NCBI RefSeq assembly: GCF_003402575.1
Contig: NZ_BGZJ01000001.1
Coordinates: 983,501 to 1,047,500, forward strand
DNA length: 64,000 bases
DNA from: Mesosutterella multiformis
Lineage (GTDB): Bacteria > Pseudomonadota > Gammaproteobacteria > Burkholderiales > Burkholderiaceae_F
Direction: 5' to 3'
Shown: piece after piece, positions 28,522-36,356 of the stretch
How positions within the stretch are numbered: position 1 is the first letter of the stretch
Layout of the letters: the number at the start of each line of letters is the position of its first letter
The notes under the pieces: generated by a model
The model's input: only the letters and a program-made list of their open reading frames with translations
What the model was told of the DNA's origin: nothing
Databases searched by the model: none
Position numbers and translations under genes: made by a program

Positions 28522-29877
28522 TTGGCTGAGATGAAGCGCTCCCGGCTGGCAGTGCCGCTGGTGTTTGTGCTCGTCATTATTGCTGTCGTGGCCATAGTGA
28601 CGGGGTTTACGTTTGGCCCGGTAGAGGCGCTCTGCGTAGCGCTTGCCGGTGTGATCTGGCTGTTTATTCAGAATCTGTTCTTTCTGTTCCGGCTGATCGG
28701 CTGGCTTGAGAATCCGGTGGCAGATGAAATCCCGTCAGCCGGGCGTGAGACTCCGTGGCGCATTGTTTTTGAGATGCTGCGGGATGAGCGTCACCAGTTT
28801 GAAAAGAACGCGAAGCATCTGCAGACGCGTGAAACCCGGTACCGCAAGACGCTGTCGTCACTCCCTGACGGCATCACGCTGGTGAAGAGCGACTGGCGGA
28901 TTGACTGGTGCAATGAGTCGGCTGAGGATCAGCTGGGGCTCGACTCGATGAAGGACCGCGGGCAGCCGGTCTACAAAGCCTACGATTCGAAGGATTTCAT
29001 CGATTACCTCACGGCTGGCAATTTCGATAAGCCGCTTGTAATCCATAACAGCGAAAACGCGCAGACGATTGAGCTGCATGTCGTGGTGCTGGGACGCAAG
29101 AATGCCGTGATTGTGACTCACGATGTCACGGATCGCGAGAAGCTGGATTCGATCCGCCGTGACTTTGTGGCGAACGTAAGTCATGAGCTGAGAACGCCGC
29201 TCACGGTGATCAATGGCTTTATCGATCTCGCCATCAGTTCAAAGGATCCGGGCCCGGTCAGGATCGGGCGCGAGCATCTGGCGCTGATGAAAGAGCAGGC
29301 TGACCGGATGAGCCGCCTCGTGAATGATCTTCTCACGCTCTCGAAACTTGAGGAAAGCAGCCCTGACCGCGCGCCTGAAACCGTGAATGTCCCGGTGATG
29401 ATCCGCGAGACCGCCAAGGAAGGCCGTGCGATTTCGGGCGGCCGCCACGAGATCACGGAGAGCGCTGAGCCGTTCTGCCTGAAGGGGTACAAGGATGAAA
29501 TCTTGAGCGCCATCGGGAACCTTGTCGCGAACGCTGTCCGCTATACGCCGCCCGGCGGCCATATCAGCATCACCTGGAAGCGGTCCCCCGAGTGGCTCGA
29601 ACTCGCTGTGAAGGATGACGGTATCGGAATCGCGCCCGAATTTTTGCCGAGACTGACTGAGCGCTTCTACCGCGTGGATAAGAGCCGGTCGAGAGATTCG
29701 GGCGGCACTGGTCTCGGACTCGCTATCGTGAAGCATGTCCTGATACGGCATGGCGGTCACCTGAAGATTGAGTCGGAGCCTGGCAAGGGTTCGACCTTTA
29801 CGATGCAGTTCCCGACGGAACTTGAAATGCCGATGCCTGAAGTGATTCAGGACAGTGACACCGGAATTGCGTCATAG
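28522..29877 (+). CDS. phoR: Phosphate regulon sensor kinase PhoR
   Basis: A membrane sensor kinase of about 451 residues. Two close hydrophobic helices (about residues 10-30 and 36-58) precede a PAS-like region (YRKTLSSLPDGITLV), the HisKA motif VANVSHELRTPLTVINGF, and the HATPase boxes NLVANAVRYTPPGG, VKDDGIGIAPEF and SGGTGLGLAIVKHV. I prefer the TTG at 28522 because AGGAG ends 7 bp before it; ATG 28531 is alternative. The stop TAG (29875-29877) combines two bases of the target duplication with the first base of an IS256 element. The uninterrupted gene would have ended TAA at the same codon, so the protein is unchanged. Confidence 0.92.
   Translation: MAEMKRSRLAVPLVFVLVIIAVVAIVTGFTFGPVEALCVALAGVIWLFIQNLFFLFRLIGWLENPVADEIPSAGRETPWRIVFEMLRDERHQFEKNAKHLQTRETRYRKTLSSLPDGITLVKSDWRIDWCNESAEDQLGLDSMKDRGQPVYKAYDSKDFIDYLTAGNFDKPLVIHNSENAQTIELHVVVLGRKNAVIVTHDVTDREKLDSIRRDFVANVSHELRTPLTVINGFIDLAISSKDPGPVRIGREHLALMKEQADRMSRLVNDLLTLSKLEESSPDRAPETVNVPVMIRETAKEGRAISGGRHEITESAEPFCLKGYKDEILSAIGNLVANAVRYTPPGGHISITWKRSPEWLELAVKDDGIGIAPEFLPRLTERFYRVDKSRSRDSGGTGLGLAIVKHVLIRHGGHLKIESEPGKGSTFTMQFPTELEMPMPEVIQDSDTGIAS
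29869..29876 (+). repeat. Left target-site duplication of the IS256-family element
   Basis: GCGTCATA directly precedes the left inverted repeat and is repeated exactly at 31215-31222, so this is the 8-bp duplication made on insertion. Confidence 0.95.
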
Positions 29878-31214
29878 AGGGTGTGTAATTTTTTGTGGGC
29901 GGCTCGTTCAAGGTTAATTAGGGGGTGATTCGGTCACCAAATAGCACAACCAATTCTCTCATAGCGGCACTCCAGTATGGAGAAGGCCGCACCCATCTTT
30001 TCTCTACTTTCCGGATTGCCAGAAAGAGAAGTTTCAAAGCAGCCGTTTCAGTAGGGAAAGCAGCTCGGGTCTTAATTACTTTTCTTAGATCCCGATTAAG
30101 GCTCTCTATGGCATTGGTTGTATAAATAAGTCTGCGGATATTTGGGGAAAAATCAAAGAAGGGGATCACCTTATCCCAGGAATCGATCCACTGTTTGGCG
30201 ATGTAAGGGTATCTGAGCCCCAGTTCCGACTGTGCAAAAGCGTCCAGTTCCTTCCGCGCATCAGCCGCGTTTACGGCCCGGTAAATGGGCTTCAGCGCGC
30301 CGGCTACGGCCTTGTAATCCTTATATCCGACGAATTTCAGACTGTTCCTGATCAGGTGAACAATGCAGGTCTGCAGCAGAGTGTTGGGAAAGGCAGCTTC
30401 AAGCGCCTCCTTCATTCCCTTGAGTCCGTCTGTGACAGCAATCAGAATATCAGACACCCCCCTGTTTTTGAGTTCAGTGAAGACCTTAAGCCAATATTTT
30501 GCGCTTTCGTTATCAGCGACCCACATCCCCAAAACTTCCTTGCGGCCCTGGGCGTTTACGCCCAAGGCAAGATGGACCGCTTTCGGGGTAACAATGCCAT
30601 TATCACCTCGGATTTTGACTCGAATAGCGTCAAAGAAAACAGTTGTATAAAACGGATCCAGAGGACGGTTCTGCCATTTTTCAACCTCAGGAAGGATGGC
30701 GTCCGTAACATCGCTGATAAATTCGGCACTGGTCTCCATACCGTATTCATCATAGAGAAAGCCTTGAATTTCCCGGGTTGAGAGCCCTCTGGCGTACAAG
30801 GCCAGAACCTTGTCCTCAAACCCCGCCAGCTGGCGTTTATGCTTAGGAACGACCCTCGGCTCAAACTCTCCCTTGCGGTCTCTGGGTACGTCAATACGGA
30901 TATTTCCAAGGCTGGACGATTTGAGGGTTTTCGAACTATGCCCGTTACGCTCATTTTCGGTGACACGTTTACCGCCTCTTTCGTAACCGAGATGATTGGT
31001 CATTTCACCGTCAAGCATTTGAGTCAGCAGCCGACCGAGCATATGGGCCATAAGATTTTCCGCATCCTCTGCGGTATTAATCTCAAGCCCGGATTTCTTG
31101 GCGTTTTCTAAAATCTGTCCTGCAACACTATCCAAGGGGTCTGTCTTTCGTTTCATTTGAGGCTCCTCCAAGAGCAATTATCTCAGAGTCACCCACAAAA
31201 TTTTCCTCACCCTC
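29877..31214 (-). mobile_element. Complete IS256-family insertion sequence
   Basis: A 1338-bp element bounded by imperfect inverted repeats of about 29 bp (29877-29905 and 31186-31214, 23 of 29 positions identical, both starting GAGGGTG). It is flanked by the perfect 8-bp direct repeat GCGTCATA. It contains one transposase gene on the minus strand, opposite to phoR. Length, repeat size and 8-bp duplication fit the IS256 family. The intact repeats, duplication and transposase imply a recent insertion. It separates phoR from the downstream terminator at 31239. Confidence 0.95.
29918..31156 (-). CDS. IS256-family transposase
   Basis: A 412-residue DDE transposase of the IS256 (mutator-like) family. 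The acidic triad is Asp176 (TTVFFDAIRVK), Asp243 (AVTDGLKGMKEA) and Glu351 (IYTTNAIESLNRDLRK). The family CxxH pair (TCIVHLIRN, C264/H267) lies between the second Asp and the Glu. I start at MKRKTDPLDS (ATG at 31156) because GGAGGAG lies 6 bp upstream; a longer frame to 31177 is open but lacks a ribosome site. The frame is full length without frameshift, so it is likely active. Confidence 0.95.
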   Translation of the reverse strand: MKRKTDPLDSVAGQILENAKKSGLEINTAEDAENLMAHMLGRLLTQMLDGEMTNHLGYERGGKRVTENERNGHSSKTLKSSSLGNIRIDVPRDRKGEFEPRVVPKHKRQLAGFEDKVLALYARGLSTREIQGFLYDEYGMETSAEFISDVTDAILPEVEKWQNRPLDPFYTTVFFDAIRVKIRGDNGIVTPKAVHLALGVNAQGRKEVLGMWVADNESAKYWLKVFTELKNRGVSDILIAVTDGLKGMKEALEAAFPNTLLQTCIVHLIRNSLKFVGYKDYKAVAGALKPIYRAVNAADARKELDAFAQSELGLRYPYIAKQWIDSWDKVIPFFDFSPNIRRLIYTTNAIESLNRDLRKVIKTRAAFPTETAALKLLFLAIRKVEKRWVRPSPYWSAAMRELVVLFGDRITP

Positions 31215-31222
31215 GCGTCATA
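31215..31222 (+). repeat. Right target-site duplication of the IS256-family element
   Basis: GCGTCATA, identical to 29869-29876. It is followed by AG, so the pre-insertion sequence read GCG TCA TAA, the original phoR stop. Confidence 0.95.
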
Positions 31223-31238
31223 AGTCATAAAGATGGAG

Positions 31239-31272
31239 ACGGGCAGTTGGAAAAACTGCCCGTTTTATTTTG
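31239..31272 (+). terminator. Terminator originally of the phoBR unit
   Basis: The stem ACGGGCAGTT/AACTGCCCGT with a short loop is followed by TTTATTTTGC. It now lies past the IS element and before gmk. Confidence 0.88.
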
Positions 31273-31373
31273 CTAGAATCTTGAAAATTTTTTTCTTGCG
31301 GCTCGCGCTTCTCTCCATAGCTTGATCAAGTTATTTCCAGACAGCGGTTTCGCCCATTGACAGGATTAAACCG

Positions 31374-32006
31374 ATGGATAATTCGAAAGCGAAAGGACTT
31401 CTTTTCCTCGTTTCAGCGCCTTCCGGCGCAGGGAAATCCTCTCTTGTGCATGATCTGATCACGAAAGATCCGAAAGTGCATCTCTCAATTTCCTACACAA
31501 CCCGCGAGGTTCGCCCCGGAGAACAGAATGGAGTGGACTATCACTTCATCTCGCAGGAGGATTTTGAAGAGCGAAAGAAGAACCACGAGTTCCTCGAATG
31601 GGCTTTCGTCCATGGAAATTACTATGGCACCAGCCGTCTTTGGATTGAGCAGGAACTCGCCGCCGGATACGACGTCATGCTGGAAATTGACTGGCAGGGC
31701 GCGCTCCAGGTGAAAAAGATTTTCCCCGAGGTGATTTCCACCTTTATCCTGCCGCCTTCGATCGAGGCACTGAAGCAGCGTCTCGTCGGCCGCGGCACGG
31801 ATGCGCCGGAAGTCATCGCGCGTCGTCTGAAGGGGGCAGGAGCTGAGATAGTCCATGCCCCGCAATTCGACTACGTTATAATTAACAATGATTTCAATCA
31901 GGCTTCCTGCGAGCTTCAGTCCATCATCCGCGCCGCGCGTCTGCGCTATGAGTGCCAGGCGAGGCGTGAGCAGGCTTTGTTTGCATCTTTGGGTGTTCCC
32001 GCCTGA
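31374..32006 (+). CDS. gmk: Guanylate kinase
   Basis: A 210-residue cytosolic kinase converting GMP to GDP. The P-loop is FLVSAPSGAGKSSLVHDL near residue 12. The GMP-binding segment STTREVRPGE-like (SYTTREVRPGEQNGVDYHF) and the lid region RLVGRGTDAPEVIARRL are present. GMP-binding tyrosines lie in GNYYGTS. It starts a gmk-rpoZ-spoT cluster, the standard order in proteobacteria. The genes link guanine nucleotide supply, RNA polymerase and ppGpp. Confidence 0.97.
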   Translation: MDNSKAKGLLFLVSAPSGAGKSSLVHDLITKDPKVHLSISYTTREVRPGEQNGVDYHFISQEDFEERKKNHEFLEWAFVHGNYYGTSRLWIEQELAAGYDVMLEIDWQGALQVKKIFPEVISTFILPPSIEALKQRLVGRGTDAPEVIARRLKGAGAEIVHAPQFDYVIINNDFNQASCELQSIIRAARLRYECQARREQALFASLGVPA

Positions 32007-32044
32007 TCGTTGAAAGTTCAAAATTTCTGAAAGAGAAAATATAA

Positions 32045-32248
32045 ATGGCTCGTGTTACTGTTGAAGACTGCCTGAAGAAGATTCCGAATCGCTTCGAGCT
32101 CGTGCTGTGCGCCGCTTACCGCGCCCGTCAGATCTCCCAGGGCTATGCCCCGAAGGTCGACGCGAAGGATAAGCCGACGGTGGTCGCCCTGCGCGAAATC
32201 GCCGAAGGCAAGACCGGAAAAGAGATGCTGGAGAAAGTTCCCCGCTAA
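32045..32248 (+). CDS. rpoZ: DNA-directed RNA polymerase subunit omega
   Basis: A 67-residue omega subunit. [20 protein letters not shown] and AAYRARQI are the conserved N-terminal motifs that clamp the beta-prime subunit and form part of a ppGpp site. It is shorter than E. coli omega (91 residues) but matches betaproteobacterial forms. It lies 38 bp after gmk, with AGAGAAAATATAA upstream of the ATG, and is followed by a terminator before spoT. Confidence 0.96.
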   Translation: MARVTVEDCLKKIPNRFELVLCAAYRARQISQGYAPKVDAKDKPTVVALREIAEGKTGKEMLEKVPR

Positions 32249-32270
32249 GACGCCTCTCAGTCCGTTTACG

Positions 32271-32304
32271 GGTCCTGTTCCAAGAAAGGGACAGGACCTT
32301 TTTA
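32271..32304 (+). terminator. Terminator between rpoZ and spoT
   Basis: An 11-bp stem GGTCCTGTTCC/GGGACAGGACC (one G-U) with loop AAGAAA is followed by TTTTTAATTT. Confidence 0.88.
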
Positions 32305-32341
32305 ATTTCTAACCCGCCGAACCGGAAGCGAGGAACATCCT

Positions 32342-34690
32342 ATGCCTGCAATCAATGCGGACTCGCAAGTGGTCATACCCCACATGGAAAGTCTGACGGA
32401 CGATAACTCGTCAGATGATCTGCCACTCTACATGCAGCCGGCTGACGTCAAGATCGTTTCTGCGAACGAGCTGCTGACCCGGTGCAGGCTTTATCTGTCG
32501 GAAAGCGACTGCCAGACGATTCTCAAGGCCTATCGCTACGCTGACGAACATCATCTGGGGCAGTTCCGCAAATCGGGCGAGCCTTACATCACGCATCCTC
32601 TCGCGGTGGCGTCTATTCTCGCGAGCTGGCATATGGACTGCGTGACCATTCAGGCTGGGCTCATGCATGACGTGCTGGAAGATACCGGCGTGTCGAAGAT
32701 CGAGATGGCGGAGCGCTTCGGTATCGAAGTGGCAAACGTTGTCGACGGCGTCTCCAAACTCGATAAGCTCAAATTCAAGAGCACTCAGGTCGCCGCGGCA
32801 GAATCCTTCAGAAAGCTGCTTCTCGCCATGGCGAAGGATGTCCGCGTCATTCTCGTGAAGCTCGCTGACCGTGTGCATAACATGCGCACTCTCGGCATCA
32901 TGCGCTACGAGAAGCGCTGCCGCATTTCCCGCGAAACGCTGGATATCTACGTGCCGATTGCCCATCGCCTCGGCATGAATCACGTATTCCGCGAACTGCA
33001 GGAACTCGCGTTTCTCAACATGCACCCGATCCGCTACCGGGTGCTGCATGACGCCGTGGTGAGAACGCGCGAAAAGAGAAAGGATATTCTCGAACGGATT
33101 CTGCATGAAACCCGCCGCATGCTTCCGAAGGCCGGCATCAAGGCCCGCGTGATCGGCCGTGACAAGACGATGTACGGCATCTATAACACGATGCGGGATA
33201 AGCACATCCGGTTCCGCGAAGCGCTGGACGTCTATGGTTTCCGGGTAATTGTGCGCACCCCTGAGGAGTGCTACCTCACTCTCGGCGCCCTGCATGCGAT
33301 GTATAAGCCGGTGCCGAAGCGCTTCAAGGACTTTATCGCGGTGCCGAAGACGAACGGATATCAGAGTCTTCACACGACGGTGATCGGTCCGAACGGCACG
33401 CCGATCGAGTATCAGATCCGGACAGAGGAAATGAACCGGATCGCCGAGTACGGCATTCTCACGCACTGGCTTTTCAATGATGACGGGGCGAGTGCCACGG
33501 AAATTCAGCAGAGAACGACCGCCTGGCTTCAGTCGCTGCTTGAAATTCAGCAGCACAGCGCGGATTCCTCTGAATTTATTGAAAACATCAAGATCGATCT
33601 CTTCCCGGACCGCATCTACGTTTTCACCCCGAAGTCGAAAATTATTTCTCTTCCGAAACGCTCCACTCCGATCGACTTCGCTTATCAGATTCATACCGAC
33701 GTCGGCAATCACGCGCTTTCCTGCCGCGTGAACGGCGAACCCAGCTCTCTCACCCAGGAACTGAATAACGGCGACATGGTTGAAATCCGCACTTCGCCTG
33801 ACGCGACGCCGAACCCCGAATGGGTGCGCTATGTCGGCAGCGGCAAGGCGCGCGCCGAAATCCGTCAGTTCCTCCGTACGATGAAGTTTGATGACTCAGT
33901 GAAGCTGGGCCACAAGCTTCTCAAGCGCGCCGGGGAGGAGGTGAATCTCGATATCGACACAGTTCCTGAAGCGGTCTGGAAGGCGGTGCTGAGAGACTCC
34001 GGTGTCGACTCAAAGGAGTCGTTCTTCGCGGATCTGGGACTTGGAAAATATCTCGCGGGTGCCATTGTGAACCGCTTTACCGCGCTGACGGCCCCGATCA
34101 CGGGACTTGCCGGCCGGACCGAGAGCCCCATGATGAAGGCGGTGAAGGTGACGGGCAATGAGGGCGTCGCGGTCAGTCTCGCGACCTGCTGCCACCCGAT
34201 CCCGGGCGACGATATCTGGGGCTTCATGCGCCCCGGAAAGGGCCTCTCCATTCACTGCACGTCCTGCGAGCATACGGTGAAGGGGCGTTCCGCGGATCCG
34301 GGCCGCTGGATGGCGGCCGAGTGGCTCCCGCAGCCGCTCTCTGCCCGGTACCCTGTGCCGGTTGAAGTGACCGCGGATGAGGAACAGGAGAAAGCGGTGA
34401 TCGCGGCCAGCGTCGCGGCTATCGCTGAAGAGCAGTCGGCGATTGTCGGCTTCTCCGTGGATTCAGAAAACAGCAATACAACCCGCCTCCACATGGTGGT
34501 GCAGGTGAGGGATAAGACCCACCTCTCCCACGTGATGCGTCATCTCGCGAGAATCCCGGGTGTCCAGCAGGTCTGGCGCCGGACTTCTGAGCAGGACGAT
34601 ATTCCGAAGGCCGCGCCTGAGGAACCCCGGATGAAGAAACTCAATTCCGAGGATCTTTACGCGGAGAGCCCGGCAGGCGGCGGAGCCTGA
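32342..34690 (+). CDS. spoT: Bifunctional (p)ppGpp synthetase/hydrolase SpoT
   Basis: A 782-residue RelA/SpoT homolog. The hydrolase domain has RKSGEPYITHPLAVASIL, the HD pair in GLMHDVLEDTG and LADRVHNMRTL, indicating an active hydrolase. The synthetase domain has YGFRVIVRTPEECY and KRFKDFIAVPKTNGYQSLHT; the RFKD motif is the RxKD type of bifunctional enzymes. A TGS domain (IYVFTPKSKIISLP), a zinc-finger-like CCHPIPGDDI region and a C-terminal ACT domain follow. It controls the stringent response. It is downstream of gmk and rpoZ and convergent with greB. Confidence 0.96.
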   Translation: MPAINADSQVVIPHMESLTDDNSSDDLPLYMQPADVKIVSANELLTRCRLYLSESDCQTILKAYRYADEHHLGQFRKSGEPYITHPLAVASILASWHMDCVTIQAGLMHDVLEDTGVSKIEMAERFGIEVANVVDGVSKLDKLKFKSTQVAAAESFRKLLLAMAKDVRVILVKLADRVHNMRTLGIMRYEKRCRISRETLDIYVPIAHRLGMNHVFRELQELAFLNMHPIRYRVLHDAVVRTREKRKDILERILHETRRMLPKAGIKARVIGRDKTMYGIYNTMRDKHIRFREALDVYGFRVIVRTPEECYLTLGALHAMYKPVPKRFKDFIAVPKTNGYQSLHTTVIGPNGTPIEYQIRTEEMNRIAEYGILTHWLFNDDGASATEIQQRTTAWLQSLLEIQQHSADSSEFIENIKIDLFPDRIYVFTPKSKIISLPKRSTPIDFAYQIHTDVGNHALSCRVNGEPSSLTQELNNGDMVEIRTSPDATPNPEWVRYVGSGKARAEIRQFLRTMKFDDSVKLGHKLLKRAGEEVNLDIDTVPEAVWKAVLRDSGVDSKESFFADLGLGKYLAGAIVNRFTALTAPITGLAGRTESPMMKAVKVTGNEGVAVSLATCCHPIPGDDIWGFMRPGKGLSIHCTSCEHTVKGRSADPGRWMAAEWLPQPLSARYPVPVEVTADEEQEKAVIAASVAAIAEEQSAIVGFSVDSENSNTTRLHMVVQVRDKTHLSHVMRHLARIPGVQQVWRRTSEQDDIPKAAPEEPRMKKLNSEDLYAESPAGGGA

Positions 34691-34706
34691 TTCCACAGCG
34701 GGAAAT

Positions 34707-34740
34707 AAAAAACGGAGCGGAAAATTCCGCTCCGTTTTCT
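34707..34740. terminator. Bidirectional terminator between spoT and greB
   Basis: A 14-bp perfect stem AAAACGGAGCGGAA/TTCCGCTCCGTTTT flanked by A- and T-runs serves both convergent genes. Confidence 0.92.
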
Positions 34741-34741
34741 C

Positions 34742-35314
34742 TTATTCGTCTTTCGGTGTTTCGTGAGGGATCGGCGGTTCGCCGGTATAGCGGACTTCAA
34801 GGATCTCGAGCGTCTGCACACCTTTAGGTGTCGGAAGCTTCACTTCATCGCCTTCGTGCGCCTTGATAAGAACGCGGGCAACCGGGCTGATCCAGGAAAC
34901 ATCGCCATGCTCCGGATCCATCTCGTCGATGCCGACGATGCGGACTGTGTGCTCTTCGCCAAGGTTATTGGCATAGGTCACGGTCGCGCCGAAGAAAATC
35001 TGATCCGTATCCCGCCCCCGGACATCCACCACCTGGGCGGACTCAATACGCTTATTGAGGAAGCGGATCCGGCGGTCAATAGCTCTCAGACGCTGCTTGC
35101 CGTACTGGTAATCGCCGTTCTCGGACCGGTCGCCGTTCGACGCCGCCCAGGAGACAATGCTCACGACTTTCGGACGTTCTGTCCGCACGAGGTTTTCCCG
35201 TTCGTCGAGCATTCTCCGATAGCATTCCGGCGTCATGTAGTTCGGGGCGTTGGCTGGCAGTCCTGGCAGCTTTACGCCTTCTTCGTCGTCATCTTCATCC
35301 TGAGCCGTATTCAT
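34742..35314 (-). CDS. greB: Transcription elongation factor GreB
   Basis: A 190-residue Gre factor. The coiled-coil domain reads NYMTPECYRRMLDERENLVR and ends in the acidic tip NGDRSENGDYQYGKQRLR; the tip form with YQYGK is typical of GreB rather than GreA. The C-terminal FKBP-like domain includes VDVRGRDTDQIFFGATV. An acidic stretch (QDEDDDEEG) precedes the Gre domain. I chose MNTAQDEDD at 35314 because AGGAG lies 6 bp upstream; an upstream in-frame start at 35365 overlaps the tRNA operon terminator. Confidence 0.93.
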   Translation of the reverse strand: MNTAQDEDDDEEGVKLPGLPANAPNYMTPECYRRMLDERENLVRTERPKVVSIVSWAASNGDRSENGDYQYGKQRLRAIDRRIRFLNKRIESAQVVDVRGRDTDQIFFGATVTYANNLGEEHTVRIVGIDEMDPEHGDVSWISPVARVLIKAHEGDEVKLPTPKGVQTLEILEVRYTGEPPIPHETPKDE

Positions 35315-35342
35315 GCCTTGCTCCTTTTCTGGGAGAGATATG

Positions 35343-35377
35343 AAAAAAGTCCGTGAAGGCATCAACCTTCACGGACT
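35343..35377 (-). terminator. Terminator of the tRNA operon
   Basis: On the minus strand AGTCCGTGAAGG pairs with CCTTCACGGACT around a 6-nt loop, followed by TTTTTTCA, 8 bp past the tRNA-His CCA end. Confidence 0.9.
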
Positions 35378-35384
35378 CTGAATC

Positions 35385-35461
35385 TGGGGTGGGGGGTCGG
35401 ACTCGAACCGACGACAACCGGAATCACAATCCGGGACTCTACCAACTGAGCTACACCCACC
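35385..35461 (-). tRNA. tRNA-His (anticodon GTG)
   Basis: The minus strand folds as a cloverleaf with anticodon loop TTGTGAT between CCGGA and TCCGG. It has a T-arm GTCGG-TTCGAGT-CCGAC, an encoded CCA, and the extra 5' G-1 opposite C73 that marks tRNA-His. The acceptor stem GTGGGTG/CCCCCAC has a U6-C67 mismatch and the D-stem a G10-U25 wobble. Confidence 0.95.
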
Positions 35462-35480
35462 ATTACAACTGATTTACTAC

Positions 35481-35557
35481 TGGTCCACCCGGCAGGATTC
35501 GAACCAGCGACCCTCTGCTTAGAAGGCAGATGCTCTATCCAACTGAGCTACGGGCGG
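35481..35557 (-). tRNA. tRNA-Arg (anticodon TCT)
   Basis: The minus strand has acceptor arms CCGCCCG and CGGGTGG, anticodon loop CTTCTAA between TCTGC and GCAGA, a normal T-arm and an encoded CCA. It reads AGA and AGG codons. It lies 19 bp from tRNA-His and 26 bp from tRNA-Pro. Confidence 0.96.
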
Positions 35558-35583
35558 ATCGATTCTGCTTTGCAGACTCTGTC

Positions 35584-35660
35584 TGGTCGGGGTGAAGAGA
35601 TTCGAACTCCCGACATCCTGCTCCCAAAGCAGGCGCGCTACCAGACTGCGCCACACCCCG
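35584..35660 (-). tRNA. tRNA-Pro (anticodon TGG)
   Basis: The minus strand has acceptor arms CGGGGTG and CACCCCG, anticodon loop TTTGGGA between CCTGC and GCAGG, and an encoded CCA. It is the first of three tRNAs transcribed as Pro-Arg-His. Confidence 0.96.
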
Positions 35661-35756
35661 AGAGAAGTCAATTATACATAAGGAAAGCCAAAAAGCAAAA
35701 TTTAAATTTCAGACGCCCGGAAATGACCGGAGAACGATGAAATTGCAGCGTGTCTC

Positions 35757-36176
35757 TTACCGGAAGGTATCCTTCGGCGACGCCTTTTTCATGGAGTCCA
35801 CATTGCACAGGACCTGCGTCAGATGGTGACCGGTCTGTGCGACGAACATGGAACAGGTCAGGCGGGCCCGGTGTCCCTGATTGTTTTTATAAAACTTCCA
35901 CTGGCTGTCGTTTCCCATGACAAGCTGCATGATGAGAACGCCGTTGACCGGACCTTCCTCATCCTGTCTGTCGGCCGGGATCGTGTTGATGGGGTGATCC
36001 AGGATAATGGCGGGGAATTCGACCACCTCTTCTTTCCCCATGTTGCAGCAGTCAACACCCTGACGGCTGCCGAGCGTACCCGTCACAGAAACCGGGGTGC
36101 CGTAGCGGTACGTGGCAGCTGATGCGGAAAGCGTGAAAGTGAGACCGAGAAGGCCTGCAAGAAGCCAGCGGTACAT
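35757..36176 (-). CDS. Small secreted protein, DUF4431-like
   Basis: A 139-residue protein with a clear signal peptide (MYRWLLAGLLGLTFTLSASA, cleavage near residue 20). The mature part has the pattern of DUF4431 proteins: an early YGTPVSVTGTLGS, a middle FPAIILDHPI, a central LIMQLVMGN and a late FVAQTGHHLTQVLCNVDSM. The molecular function of this family is not known to me. Four cysteines (a CC pair and two late single ones) could form disulfides in the periplasm. It stands alone between the tRNA operon and yicC. Confidence 0.7.
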   Translation of the reverse strand: MYRWLLAGLLGLTFTLSASAATYRYGTPVSVTGTLGSRQGVDCCNMGKEEVVEFPAIILDHPINTIPADRQDEEGPVNGVLIMQLVMGNDSQWKFYKNNQGHRARLTCSMFVAQTGHHLTQVLCNVDSMKKASPKDTFR

Positions 36177-36290
36177 AAATAGACTCCTGAAGAAAAATTG
36201 AGAGAATTATAGACTCAAACTTTATAAAGTAATAATGTAGATAACGATTAAGGCTTGCAGAGAAACCCTGACGGAAAATGGTGTGAAATA

Positions 36291-36317
36291 AAAAAAGCCC
36301 CGCGGAGGCGGGACTTT
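36291..36317 (-). terminator. Terminator of yicC
   Basis: On the minus strand GTCCCGC pairs with GCGGGGC around a short CTCC loop and is followed by T7, 40 bp past the yicC stop. Confidence 0.85.
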
Positions 36318-36356
36318 CAAAAGAATCCAGAGCGGCGTAACCCGCTCTTTCTTCTG

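Noticed and set aside
32411..33712. 433-codon antisense frame opposite spoT
   Set aside because: Wholly within a well-supported gene and without family features.
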